The notes beneath the pieces were generated by a model. That model was given only the letters and a program-made list of their open reading frames with translations, was not told where the DNA came from and made no database searches. Shown here piece by piece: positions 19,591 to 27,956 of a stretch of DNA of 64,000 nt. How positions within the stretch are numbered: position 1 is the stretch's first letter; every line of letters starts with the position of its first letter. The position numbers and the translations under genes are program-made. The DNA comes from Candidatus Binatia bacterium (GTDB lineage Bacteria; Desulfobacterota; Binatia; UBA12015). Location: assembly GCA_036563615.1 (NCBI GenBank), contig DATCMB010000007.1, forward strand, positions 62,001 through 126,000, given 5' to 3'.

Positions 19591-19659
19591 AGCCGTCTTT
19601 TGTTTGAAGCCGTCTCCGGTCCCGTCTACAAGCGATCGACCGATCAACCGACCGGGACC

Positions 19660-21795
19660 ATGGCAACGACCAAGACAACGCCGCGCCGTCCGCTCACGCG
19701 CGTGCAGTCCGGATCGCGCAGGTCGACGGCGGGCGGCTACCGCATCGGCATCGACGTCGGCGGCACGTTCACGGACCTGGTCCTGGTGCGCCCCGACCGC
19801 ACGATCCACCTCGACAAGACCGCGACCACGCCGGACGACCAGAGCGAGGGCGTCATGGTCGGGCTCGAGCGCCTCGCGCGCAGCGAGGGCAAGGACCTCG
19901 CGAGCTTCCTCGCCGCGACCGAGCGCATCGTGCACGGCACCACCACCGCCGACAACACGATGATCCAGATGAACGGCGCGGTCACGGGCCTCATCACCAG
20001 CGCCGGCCACCGCGACGAGATCGAGCTGCGACGCGGCTACAAGGAGAACATCTGGGATCCATCGTACCCGCCGCCGCCGCCGATCTGCCCGCGCCGGCGC
20101 CGGATCGGCGTGCCCGAGCGGCTCGACTACGAGGGCAACGTCGTCGTGCCGCTCGACGAGGACGCGCTGCGCGCCGCGATGCGCCGCCTGCGCATGCAGG
20201 GCATCGAGTCGCTCGCGGTCGTCTTCCTGTTCTCGTTCATCAATCCGGCGCACGAGCTGCGCGCGCGCGAGATCGCCGCGGAGGAGCTACCGGGCGTCGA
20301 CGTCTCGCTGTCGCACGAGGTGATGCCGCAGGCGCCGGAGTTCGAGCGCACGTCGACGACGCTGGTCAACGCGTACGTCGCGCCGCGCATCAAGCGTTAC
20401 CTCGCGAACCTCGAGCGCAAGCTCGCCGACGCCGGCTACGCGCGCGACCTGCTGCTCATGCAATCGAACGGCGGGCTGATGACCGCACGCTACGTCGCGG
20501 GCAAGGCGGTCACCGTGCTGGGCTCGGGGCCGGCGGGCGGCGTGGTCGGCGCGTGTCACGTCGCGGGCGCGGCGGGCGTGCGCGACTTCATCTCGGTCGA
20601 CATGGGCGGCACGAGCTACGACGTCTGCCTCGTGCGCGACGGCAAGCCGCACGTCAGCTCGTCGTGGAACTGGCACCACCGCTACCTGATCGGGCTGCCG
20701 ATGGTCGACGTGCAGTCGGTCGGCGCGGGCGGCGGCTCGATCGCGAGCGTGATCGAGGGCGCGCTGCACGTCGGTCCGGACAGCGCGGGCGCGCAGCCGG
20801 GGCCGATCTGCTACCGCCGCGGCGGCACGCGCCCCACGGTGACGGACGCCAACCTGGTTCTCGGCTACCTCAATCCGGACTTCTTCTACGGCGGCGAGCT
20901 CGCGCTCGACGTCGACTCGGTGGTGCGTGCGATCGACGAGCAGATCCGCCGCCCGCTCGGGCTCGCGACCGTCGAGGAGGCCGCCTACGGCATCTTCCGC
21001 ATGGTCAACGCGAACATGGCGAACGCGATCCGTCGCGTGTCGGCCATGCGCGGCATCGACCCGCGCGAGATGCCGCTCGTCGCGTTCGGCGGCAACGGCG
21101 CGGTGCACGCGGGCATGCAGGCGGCCGAGCTCGACATCCGCCAGGTGCTGATCCCGAAGACCGCGCCGACGTTCTCCGCGCTGGGTCTCCTGCTCACCGA
21201 TCCGATCGTGATCGAGCTGCGCTCGTACATCACGCCCGCGGACGAAGCCGACCTCGCGCGCGTCACGTCGCTGTTCGCCGAGATGCGCGAGGCCGCCGAC
21301 GCGTCGCTCGCCGCCGGCGGCTTCTCGGGACGCGAGGTGCGGTACCAGCGCATCGCGTACATGTGCTACCCGGGCCAGACCTTCGACATGCCGGTGCCCA
21401 TCGAGGGCGACGGCGCGTTCGGGGCGCGCGACCTGCGTCGGCTGATCGAGGCGTTCCACCGCGAGCACGAGGCGCTGCACACCTACGCGTCGCGCGACCA
21501 GATGCCGATCCTGCGCGGGCTCGGCGTGCGCGCGACGGCGATCACCGCGAAGCCCGAGCTGCCGCGCATCCCGGCGTCGTCGCGCGACGCGCGCAGCGCG
21601 CTCAAGGGCAAGCGACGCGCGTACTTCGCAGGCCGCTGGGTGTCGACGCCGATCTACGACGGCACCAAGCTGCGCGCGCGTCAGACGGTCGTCGGACCGG
21701 CGATCATCGAGGAGCCGCTGACGACGATCGTCGTCTACCCGGGACAGCGCGCGCGGCTCGACACGCTCGGCAACTACCACCTGAGCGTCGGCTGA
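19660..21795 (+). CDS. Hydantoinase/oxoprolinase family protein, HyuA-type subunit
   Basis: A 711-residue protein of usual HyuA length. YRIGIDVGGTFTDLVLV (about 27-43) is the ASKHA ATP-binding start. DFISVDMGGTSYDVCLV and VGAGGGSIA are the further ATP and metal motifs. The family uses ATP to open cyclic imides or carboxylate ketones (N-methylhydantoin, 5-oxoproline, acetone) and normally partners a HyuB subunit. No HyuB gene is present in the window; the next gene is plsC-like. ATG 19660 follows a weak GGGA site. A 10-bp direct repeat GAAGCCGTCT (19589-19598 and 19606-19615) lies upstream. Confidence 0.85.
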   Translation: MATTKTTPRRPLTRVQSGSRRSTAGGYRIGIDVGGTFTDLVLVRPDRTIHLDKTATTPDDQSEGVMVGLERLARSEGKDLASFLAATERIVHGTTTADNTMIQMNGAVTGLITSAGHRDEIELRRGYKENIWDPSYPPPPPICPRRRRIGVPERLDYEGNVVVPLDEDALRAAMRRLRMQGIESLAVVFLFSFINPAHELRAREIAAEELPGVDVSLSHEVMPQAPEFERTSTTLVNAYVAPRIKRYLANLERKLADAGYARDLLLMQSNGGLMTARYVAGKAVTVLGSGPAGGVVGACHVAGAAGVRDFISVDMGGTSYDVCLVRDGKPHVSSSWNWHHRYLIGLPMVDVQSVGAGGGSIASVIEGALHVGPDSAGAQPGPICYRRGGTRPTVTDANLVLGYLNPDFFYGGELALDVDSVVRAIDEQIRRPLGLATVEEAAYGIFRMVNANMANAIRRVSAMRGIDPREMPLVAFGGNGAVHAGMQAAELDIRQVLIPKTAPTFSALGLLLTDPIVIELRSYITPADEADLARVTSLFAEMREAADASLAAGGFSGREVRYQRIAYMCYPGQTFDMPVPIEGDGAFGARDLRRLIEAFHREHEALHTYASRDQMPILRGLGVRATAITAKPELPRIPASSRDARSALKGKRRAYFAGRWVSTPIYDGTKLRARQTVVGPAIIEEPLTTIVVYPGQRARLDTLGNYHLSVG

Positions 21796-21940
21796 TCGTC
21801 CGATTCGCGTGCGCGACGCGCAGGCGAACGCCGTGCGTCGCCCGATCGACGCCACGAACCGGATGCGGTCGCCGATCGTCCGATCGCCGGGCACGGGATG
21901 GCATTCTCGGTTTTCGCATGCCATTGCTCGCCGGTAGGAC

Positions 21941-22702
21941 ATGCGGGCCGTGCGGGATTGGGCCGGGACGATCGCATTCCTGATCGCCTTCGGCCTCATC
22001 ATGGTGCTCTACGACGTGATCTTCCGGATCACGTTCCTGTTCGGGAAGCGCGCCAACGCCTGGGTGCTGGGCATCATGCAGTGCACAGTGATCCTGGCGA
22101 TGCGCCTTGCCGGGATCCGGTTCGAGATCGAGCGCTCGCCGAAGATCAAGCCGTACACGTCGTACATCATCGTCTCGAACCACCAGAGCATGTTCGACAT
22201 CCCGACCTTCGGCTGGCAGTTCTTCACGAACTTCCCGAAGTACATCTCGAAGATCGAGCTCGCGAAGTGGATCCCGGCGGTGTCGGTGCAGCTGCGCAAG
22301 GGCGGCCACGCGCTGATCGACCGCAAGGATCGCGCGAGCGCGGTGCGCGTGATCGACAAGCTCGCGCACGAGGTGGTCCAGAACGGCTTCTCCGCGGTGA
22401 TTTACCCCGAGGGGACGCGGGCGCGAAACGGCGTGCTCGCGCCGTTCAAGCCGGCCGGCACCGTCGCGCTGCTCAAGCAGGCGAAGGACGTCCCCGTCGT
22501 GCCGGTGTGCATCGACAACTCCTGGCGCATCATGGAGCACAAGATGCTCCCGATCCCGTGGGGCATCACGATGCGCTGGTGGGCCGGCGATCCGATCGAG
22601 CGCCGCCCCGACGAGGATCCGTACGCGATCGTCGCCGAGGTCGAGCGGCAGATCCGCGAGACCATGGCGCGCTTCCGCGGCGAGACCGCGCAGGCGGCCT
22701 GA
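21941..22702 (+). CDS. 1-acyl-sn-glycerol-3-phosphate acyltransferase (PlsC-like)
   Basis: A 253-residue membrane acyltransferase for phosphatidic acid synthesis. An N-terminal transmembrane helix (IAFLIAFGLIMVLYDVIF) is followed by NHQSMFD (about residue 80), the HX4D catalytic motif. YPEGTRARNG (about 155) is the EGTR glycerol-phosphate-binding motif. VVPVCIDNSWRI is the fourth block. ATG 21941 follows GGTAGGA. Size and motifs are standard for the family, and the start is well supported. Confidence 0.9.
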   Translation: MRAVRDWAGTIAFLIAFGLIMVLYDVIFRITFLFGKRANAWVLGIMQCTVILAMRLAGIRFEIERSPKIKPYTSYIIVSNHQSMFDIPTFGWQFFTNFPKYISKIELAKWIPAVSVQLRKGGHALIDRKDRASAVRVIDKLAHEVVQNGFSAVIYPEGTRARNGVLAPFKPAGTVALLKQAKDVPVVPVCIDNSWRIMEHKMLPIPWGITMRWWAGDPIERRPDEDPYAIVAEVERQIRETMARFRGETAQAA

Positions 22703-22805
22703 GCGCCGCGCTCGCTCAGCGCTCGGCGCGGACCGCGCTCGGCGTCGGTCGCAGATCGCGTTCGGCGCGCCTCGCGATCGCGCTCAGCGTCCCTCGCGGA
22801 TCGCG
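22703..22805. repeat. Degenerate ~23-bp tandem repeat overlapping the 3' end of metF
   Basis: Read on the minus strand from about 22805, the units begin TGAGCGCGATCCGCGAGG, TGAGCGCGATCGCGAGGC, GAACGCGATCTGCGACC and GAGCGCGGTCCGCGCC, with a period of about 22-24 bp. The first unit is the last codons of metF, so the array looks like repeated duplication of the gene end. It fills the gap between the convergent plsC-like and metF genes. Confidence 0.5.
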
Positions 22806-23647
22806 CTCAGGATCTGCCGCGTCGCCGGGCTGCGGTTCAGCGTGTAGAAGTGGATGCCCGGCGCGCCGCGCTCGAGCAGATCGCGGCACTGGCGCAGCGC
22901 GTGCTCGATGCCGATCGCGAGCACGGCGTCGGCGTCGCCGTCCACGGCGGCGAGGCGCTGCGCGAGCTCCGCGGGCAGCTTCGCGCCGCACATCGCGGTC
23001 ATGCGCTTGACGCCGCCGACGTCGACGATCGGCATGATGCCCGGCAGGATCGGCACCTCGATCCCGACCGCGCGCGCGCGCTCGACGAAGGCGAAGTAGT
23101 CCTCGTTGTCGAAGAAGAGCTGCGTGATCAGGAAGTCGACGCCCGCGCGGACCTTGATCACGAGGTTCGCGAGGTCGGCCTCGGCGCTCGGCGCGTCGGG
23201 ATGCACCTCGGGGTAGCACGCGCCGCCGATGCAGAAACTCCAGCGGCTGCGGATGAAGGCCGCGAGGTCGGATGCGTGCGCGAAGCCGCCCGGCACCGGT
23301 CGGAACACCTCACCGCGCGGCGGGTCGCCGCGCAGCGCGAGGATGTTCTCGATCTCGGCCGCCGCGAGCTGGTCGAGGATCGCCGCGATCTCGTCGCGCG
23401 TGTGCCCGGTACAGCTCAGGTGCGCCATGGGGTTGAGGCCCATGCGCTTGATCGAGGAGACGAGCTCGATCACCTGGCCGCGGTTCGAGCCCATTGCGCC
23501 GTAGGTCACGGAGACGAAGGCGGGCTCGAGCGGCTTGAGCTCGTCGATCGTGCGCAGCAGGGCTTCCTCGCCCTGCGGAGTCTTCGGCGGGAAGAACTCG
23601 AAGGAGAAAACGGGCTCGCCGGCTTTCAGGATCTGGTCGATGCGCAC
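22784..23647 (-). CDS. metF: Methylenetetrahydrofolate reductase (MetF)
   Basis: This 287-residue flavoprotein reduces 5,10-methylene-THF to 5-methyl-THF for methionine synthesis. GTG 23647 is chosen because VRIDQILKAG then FSFEFFPPKT is where homologues begin; ATG 23695 would add 16 residues of poor conservation. SVTYGAMGSNRG, NILALRGDPPRG and DFLITQLFFDNEDYF are the FAD- and folate-binding segments. An insertion around FRPVPGGFAHASDLAAFI matches the family. Regulation by an S-box or B12 switch is not visible. Confidence 0.92.
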   Translation of the reverse strand: MRIDQILKAGEPVFSFEFFPPKTPQGEEALLRTIDELKPLEPAFVSVTYGAMGSNRGQVIELVSSIKRMGLNPMAHLSCTGHTRDEIAAILDQLAAAEIENILALRGDPPRGEVFRPVPGGFAHASDLAAFIRSRWSFCIGGACYPEVHPDAPSAEADLANLVIKVRAGVDFLITQLFFDNEDYFAFVERARAVGIEVPILPGIMPIVDVGGVKRMTAMCGAKLPAELAQRLAAVDGDADAVLAIGIEHALRQCRDLLERGAPGIHFYTLNRSPATRQILSAIREGR

Positions 23648-23739
23648 CGCGCGATGATAGGGAAGCGGCCCTCGCACGCGCAATCGGGCATCCACGGTCG
23701 TCGCGGAGTCGCGCGCCCCGGCGTGATATAGGCAACGGC

Positions 23740-24276
23740 ATGCGACGCGGGTTCGTGGTCGGCGCCGTGGCGGGCGGCCTCGTTTCGATCGCCATCGGCC
23801 TCACGGTGGCGTTGCTGCCGACCACGCCGACCTGGGCGCTGTGGCGCATCAAGAGCGCGCTCGACCGGCGCGACGTCGGCGAGCTCACCGAGATGGTCGA
23901 CTTCGCCGCGGTGACACAGCGGGCGCTCACCGAGCTCGACGACGCGCCGAACGGCCTCGACGCCGGAAAGGTCGCACGGGCGCTGCTCTCGGGCGGCAAG
24001 GTGATGACGGTGTTCAACGACCCGGACCAGCCGCTGCGCATCACCGCGGGCGACGTGGTCGCCGCCTGGTGGGGCATGCGGCGCGAGGACGACCTCGCCT
24101 ACTTCACGCTGCCGACGGGCGACCGTCAGGTGGATTTGATCCTCGGCCGCGCGCCGGATCTGCGCTGGCGCATCGTCGGCGTCACGCCGCTCACGGCGCT
24201 GATCAAGGTCAAGCTGCCGGGCAGCGGTCGCGCGAGCCGAGCGCCGGGCGTTGACGCCCCACTCGGCGACGGGTAG
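23740..24276 (+). CDS. DUF2939-like membrane-anchored protein
   Basis: A 178-residue protein with one N-terminal transmembrane helix (residues 6-28). A DUF2939-like segment follows: TPTWALWRIKSALDRRDVGE then LTEMVDFAAVTQRAL, the pattern of one residue set per strand seen in that family. The domain is expected outside the inner membrane. No enzyme motif is visible. Divergent from metF (92 bases apart) and followed at 10 bases by the VOC gene. Confidence 0.65.
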   Translation: MRRGFVVGAVAGGLVSIAIGLTVALLPTTPTWALWRIKSALDRRDVGELTEMVDFAAVTQRALTELDDAPNGLDAGKVARALLSGGKVMTVFNDPDQPLRITAGDVVAAWWGMRREDDLAYFTLPTGDRQVDLILGRAPDLRWRIVGVTPLTALIKVKLPGSGRASRAPGVDAPLGDG

Positions 24277-24286
24277 CGAGTTCGGC

Positions 24287-24676
24287 ATGCAGGCGCGGCA
24301 ACTCAAGGTGCTGACGGCGGCCGTCAAGGACGTCGATCAGGCCCTGGCGACCTTCCAGAACAACTTCGGCTTCCCGTTGACGCGGCGCACTGCGGACGCC
24401 GCGACTGGCACGCAGAGCGCGTTCCTGCGCATCGGCGCGGCGGAGATCGAGCTCGCGACGGCGTCCTCGGGCGCGCTCGGCGAGCAGCTCGCGCAGCGTG
24501 GCGAGGGATTGTTCCAGATCGAGCTCGAGGTCGACGACCTCGCGGCCGCGCACAGCGAGCTCACCGAGCGCGGCCTGCGCAGCGACTTCGAGACCGAGCC
24601 GAACGGACGTCGCGTCCTGCGCATCGCCACCGAGCACACGCACGGCGTGCCGCTGGTCCTGAGCCAGCGCGCCTGA
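24287..24676 (+). CDS. VOC-superfamily (glyoxalase/bleomycin-resistance fold) protein
   Basis: A 129-residue single-module VOC protein with two beta-alpha-beta-beta-beta units. The first starts LKVLTAAVKDVDQALATFQN and the second LFQIELEVDDLAAAHSELTE. The C-terminal RVLRIATEHTHGVPLVL carries the His and Glu area used for metal binding. ATG 24287 is used because an upstream in-frame start (24251) would overlap the preceding gene. It resembles methylmalonyl-CoA epimerase-like VOC proteins, but the specific substrate is not determinable. Confidence 0.75.
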   Translation: MQARQLKVLTAAVKDVDQALATFQNNFGFPLTRRTADAATGTQSAFLRIGAAEIELATASSGALGEQLAQRGEGLFQIELEVDDLAAAHSELTERGLRSDFETEPNGRRVLRIATEHTHGVPLVLSQRA

Positions 24677-24696
24677 CGCCCGTCTTTCCGTTCGCT

Positions 24697-25200
24697 GTGG
24701 TCCAACGAGGCGTCGCTGCGGCGCTCGCCGCCGTCTTGCTCACCACGGCGTGGGACGTCGCCGCGGCCGCACACGATCACGATCATCACCGCGCGGCGTC
24801 CATCCCGGCTCCGGTCCCGTCGCCGCCGACGCACGAGCAGGTGCACGACCACGAGCCGCGGCACGGCGGCGTCGTCGGCATGTCGGGCGACCGGCACATC
24901 GAGGCGGTGGCGCGCCGCGACGGCGTGCTGCGCTTTTACTTGACGGACTTCGGACGCGCGCCTCTGCCGCTCGACGGCGTGCGCGGCACGGCGACGGTGC
25001 GCACCGAGGACGGCGGCACGAAGGAGACGCTCGAACTCGTGCCGCGCGACGGCGCGCTCGAGGCGCGCGGCGCGCCGCTCGCCGGCGACATGGTCGACGT
25101 GCGCATGGAGGCGAGCCTCGGCGACGAGCAGCTGCTGATCGACTTCACGCTGCCGGTGTCGCCGACGGGGTCGACGGGCGCCACCGGCGCCGCGCACTGA
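24697..25200 (+). CDS. Exported His-rich protein, probable metal binding
   Basis: A 167-residue protein from GTG 24697. A signal peptide (about 1-25) is followed by a His-rich stretch (AAHDHDHHRAAS, HEQVHDHEPRHGG). The segment EPRHGGVVGMSGDRHIEAVA is the motif found in periplasmic domains next to copper or heavy-metal efflux adaptors (CusB-like and P-type ATPase N-termini). The remainder is a small beta-domain. It probably buffers Cu, Zn or Ni in the periplasm. No efflux pump genes are adjacent. Confidence 0.6.
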   Translation: MVQRGVAAALAAVLLTTAWDVAAAAHDHDHHRAASIPAPVPSPPTHEQVHDHEPRHGGVVGMSGDRHIEAVARRDGVLRFYLTDFGRAPLPLDGVRGTATVRTEDGGTKETLELVPRDGALEARGAPLAGDMVDVRMEASLGDEQLLIDFTLPVSPTGSTGATGAAH

Positions 25201-25279
25201 CGCGCGCACGGACGCGACGGAGCGCAGCTCGCCGTCGCGGCGGCGGCCCTGATGCGCGAAGAGCGCGGTGCAGCCAGGC

Positions 25280-25301
25280 GGTCGGCGGCAAGGCGCCGAC
25301 C
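25280..25301. terminator. Hairpin between convergent genes
   Basis: GGTCGGCG (25280-25287) pairs with CGCCGACC (25294-25301) around a 6-nt loop. It lies between the His-rich gene and the acyl-CoA dehydrogenase gene. No T-run is present. Confidence 0.45.
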
Positions 25302-25349
25302 CACGCGATCAGCGCCCTGCGCCGCGGCCGGCTCGCCTGCGCGTCGCGG

Positions 25350-26489
25350 CTACCGCCGCGGCAGACCGAGGATGCGCTGCGCGACGATGTTGCGCTGCAC
25401 CTCGCTCGTCCCGCCCGCGATCGTCATCGAGCGGTCGTAGAGCAGCTGCTTCGCCCAGCGGCCGTTGTCCGGCGCGTGCTCGTCGTTCATCAGCGCGCCG
25501 TACGGTCCGAGCAGCTCGATGCCGGTCTCGGAGAACTCCTGCACGAGCGTCGTGCCCATGAGCTTCATCGCCGCCGAGAGGTGCGGGTTGAGACGCTTCT
25601 TGAGCGAGTCGGTCAGCGCCCGCAGCCCGGCGTAACGCATGATCGAGCCCTTGATCGCGAGGTCGGCGATCTTCTGGCGCACGTTCGGGTCGTCGGTCTT
25701 GCCGCGCAGGCGCGCCGTCCGGATCACCCACTCGAGCGACTGGTCCGCGCGGATGCCGCTCGCGATGCCGGAGCGCTCGTTGACCAGCGCGCTCGAGACG
25801 ATCTCCCAGCCCTGCCCTTCCTCGCCGAGGCGGTTCGTCACCGGCACGCGCACGTCGGTCATGAAGACCTCGTTGAACTCGGCGCCGCCGTCGATCTGCT
25901 TGATCGGCTTGATCGTGACCCCGGGGCTCTTGAGGTCCATCAAAAGCACCGTGAGCCCCGCCCACTTCGGCCCCTCGGTCGAGGTCCGCACGAGGACGAA
26001 GTACCAGTCGGAGATGTGGGCGAGCGTCGTCCAGACCTTCTGCCCGTTGACGATGTAGTCGTCGCCGTCACGGACCGCGCTGGTCTTCGCCGCCGCCATG
26101 TCGGAGCCCGAGGACGGCTCCGAGTAGCCGGTCGCCCAGATCTCCTCGCAGCTCAGGATCTTCGGGATGAAGCGCTTCTTCTGCTCCTCGGTCCCGTAGC
26201 GCATGATCGCCGGGCCGACCCACCAGATCGCCATCTGGTTGATCGGCTGCGGCGCACGCGCGCGCACCATCTCCTCGTTGAGGATCGCCTGCTCCATCTC
26301 GGAGAGGCCCGCGCCGCCGTACTCCTTCGGCCAGGCGGCGCCGAGCAGCCCCGCGGCGTGCAGCTTGCGCTGCCAGGCGCGCGCGCCCTCGAGGTGCTTG
26401 ACCTCCTCGGGCTTGGGAACGTTCTCCTCGAGCCACTTCCGCACCCGGGCGCGGAACGCTTCCTCCTCGGGGGTGTACGACAGATCCAT
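25350..26489 (-). CDS. Acyl-CoA dehydrogenase family protein
   Basis: A 379-residue FAD-dependent acyl-CoA dehydrogenase of standard length, catalysing alpha,beta-desaturation of an acyl-CoA in the cytoplasm. Motifs are MDLSYTPEEEAFRARVRKWL at the N-terminus, TGYSEPSSGSDMAAAKTSA (FAD/substrate, about 135-153), NGQKVWTTLAHISDWYF, and AGGTSEVQRNIVAQRILGLP at the C-terminus. ATG 26489 has GAGGAG ten bases upstream. It diverges from the thiolase gene across 189 bases. Its substrate is probably the same catabolic intermediate family as the island to the right. Confidence 0.9.
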   Translation of the reverse strand: MDLSYTPEEEAFRARVRKWLEENVPKPEEVKHLEGARAWQRKLHAAGLLGAAWPKEYGGAGLSEMEQAILNEEMVRARAPQPINQMAIWWVGPAIMRYGTEEQKKRFIPKILSCEEIWATGYSEPSSGSDMAAAKTSAVRDGDDYIVNGQKVWTTLAHISDWYFVLVRTSTEGPKWAGLTVLLMDLKSPGVTIKPIKQIDGGAEFNEVFMTDVRVPVTNRLGEEGQGWEIVSSALVNERSGIASGIRADQSLEWVIRTARLRGKTDDPNVRQKIADLAIKGSIMRYAGLRALTDSLKKRLNPHLSAAMKLMGTTLVQEFSETGIELLGPYGALMNDEHAPDNGRWAKQLLYDRSMTIAGGTSEVQRNIVAQRILGLPRR

Positions 26490-26678
26490 GCTGCTCCTCG
26501 CTCTTCCGCGGACGCGGGCGATGGGTGGAATCGAGCCGGAGGTGGGAGATTAGCGGGCCCTCGTCGGGCGGGAAAGAGTCGCTCGTGGCGTCACGACGCA
26601 GCGCAGGAGACGGAACGACGCGCGGCTTTCAATCGAGCGCTTGAACTTCGCGCGACGGCGTGACTAGCCTCTCGCCCC

Positions 26679-27830
26679 ATGAAGAAAGGTCGCGACGTCT
26701 GCGTGATCGGGGTCGGGATGACCAAGTTCGAGCGCTGCAACCGCAACTACATCGAGCTCGTCGAGGAAGCGGTGCGCGAGGCGCTCGCGATGGCGAAGAC
26801 GCCGCCCGAGGACTTCGAGCAGGCGTTCTGCGGCTACGTCTCCGGGATGAGCGCGCAGGGGCAGCGGGCGCTCTACAGCATGGGGCTCGGCGGCCTGCCG
26901 GTGTTCAACGTGCACAACTACTGCTCGACCGGCTCGAACGCGCTCTACCTCGGCTGGCAGGCGATCACCTCGGGCATGAGCGAGTGCGTGCTCTGCTTCG
27001 GCTTCGAGAAGATGGAGAAGGGCCCGCTCGACGCGCAGCTCGAGGGCCTCAAGCAGAACTACAAGGAGGAGGAGCGCAAGCCTCCGCAGGCCGCGGTGAT
27101 GTTCGGCAACGGCGGCCGCCAGCACATGGAGCTCTACGGCACGACCAAGGAGCAGTTCGCCAAGGTCAGCGTCAAGAACCACCGCCACTCGGTGCACAAC
27201 CCGCGCTCGCAGTACCGCGACGCGTGCACGCTCGAGGAGGTTCTCGCCTCGCGCCTGGTCTACGAGCCGCTCACGCTGCTGCAGTGCTGCCCGACCTCCG
27301 ACGGCGCCGCGGCGGCGATCCTGTGCTCGCCCGAGTACGCGGCGCGCCACGGCATCTCGCGACCCGTCAAGATCATCGGCATGTCGATGCAGACCGATCG
27401 TCCCGAGGACTGGAACCTCGGCTTCCTCGGCATGATCGGCGTCGGCATGTCGCGCCGCGCGGCGCAGAACGTCTACGAGATGACGGGCTACGGACCGGAA
27501 GACGTGCAGGTCATCGAGCTGCACGACTGCTTCTCGACCAACGAGCTCATCACCTACGAGTCGCTGCAGCTCTGCCCCGAGGGTCAGGGCGGACGCCTGA
27601 TCGACGAGGACCAGGTGACCTACGGCGGCAAGTGGGTGGTGAACCCGTCCGGCGGACTGCTGTCGAAGGGCCACCCGCTCGGCGCGACCGGCATCGCGCA
27701 GTGCTACGAGCTCGTCAACCAGCTCAACGGCGCGTGCGGCAAGCGGCAGGTCGAGGGCGCGCGCCGGGCGCTGCAGCACAACGTCGGGCTCGGCGGCGCG
27801 TGCGTCGTGACGATGTACGCGAAGGACTGA
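26679..27830 (+). CDS. Thiolase family protein (SCP-x/lipid-transfer type acyl-CoA thiolase)
   Basis: This 383-residue thiolase-fold enzyme cleaves or condenses 3-oxoacyl-CoA. NVHNYCSTGSNALYLGWQAI contains the catalytic Cys near residue 86. VIELHDCFSTNELITYE supplies the active-site His, and NPSGGLLSKGHPLGATG the second His. The LQLCPEGQGGRLID region is characteristic of SCP-x-type thiolases acting on branched or steroid-like side chains. The usual final Cys motif is replaced by GLGGACVVTMY. It lies next to two acyl-CoA dehydrogenases and a hydratase, supporting a beta-oxidation-like path. Confidence 0.88.
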   Translation: MKKGRDVCVIGVGMTKFERCNRNYIELVEEAVREALAMAKTPPEDFEQAFCGYVSGMSAQGQRALYSMGLGGLPVFNVHNYCSTGSNALYLGWQAITSGMSECVLCFGFEKMEKGPLDAQLEGLKQNYKEEERKPPQAAVMFGNGGRQHMELYGTTKEQFAKVSVKNHRHSVHNPRSQYRDACTLEEVLASRLVYEPLTLLQCCPTSDGAAAAILCSPEYAARHGISRPVKIIGMSMQTDRPEDWNLGFLGMIGVGMSRRAAQNVYEMTGYGPEDVQVIELHDCFSTNELITYESLQLCPEGQGGRLIDEDQVTYGGKWVVNPSGGLLSKGHPLGATGIAQCYELVNQLNGACGKRQVEGARRALQHNVGLGGACVVTMYAKD

Positions 27831-27846
27831 GCCGCCCAAGACGAAA

Positions 27847-27878
27847 GGACCGCGCGCCCGGGTGCGAGCGCGCGGTCC
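27847..27878. terminator. Bidirectional Rho-independent-like terminator
   Basis: GGACCGCGCGC (27847-27857) pairs perfectly with GCGCGCGGTCC (27868-27878). On the minus strand the hairpin is followed by TTTCGTCTT, a T-rich run, so it should terminate the hydratase operon. It may serve the thiolase gene as well. Confidence 0.7.
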
Positions 27879-27895
27879 ATCGGGTTCCGCCAGGG

Positions 27896-27956
27896 CTCAG
27901 CGCCGGCGCTTTGGCGCCAGCGTGAGCGCGCTCAGCGCCCGCGCTTCGGCATCAGC
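27896..27956. repeat. Direct repeat duplicating the 3' end of the hydratase gene
   Basis: 27896-27921 and 27931-27956 are near-identical 26-mers (22 of 26 match), starting CTCAGCGCC and ending CAGC, with a 35-bp period. The second copy holds the final codons of the hydratase (MPKRGR then stop) and the first would read APKRRR then stop. This looks like a tandem duplication of the gene end. Confidence 0.6.
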
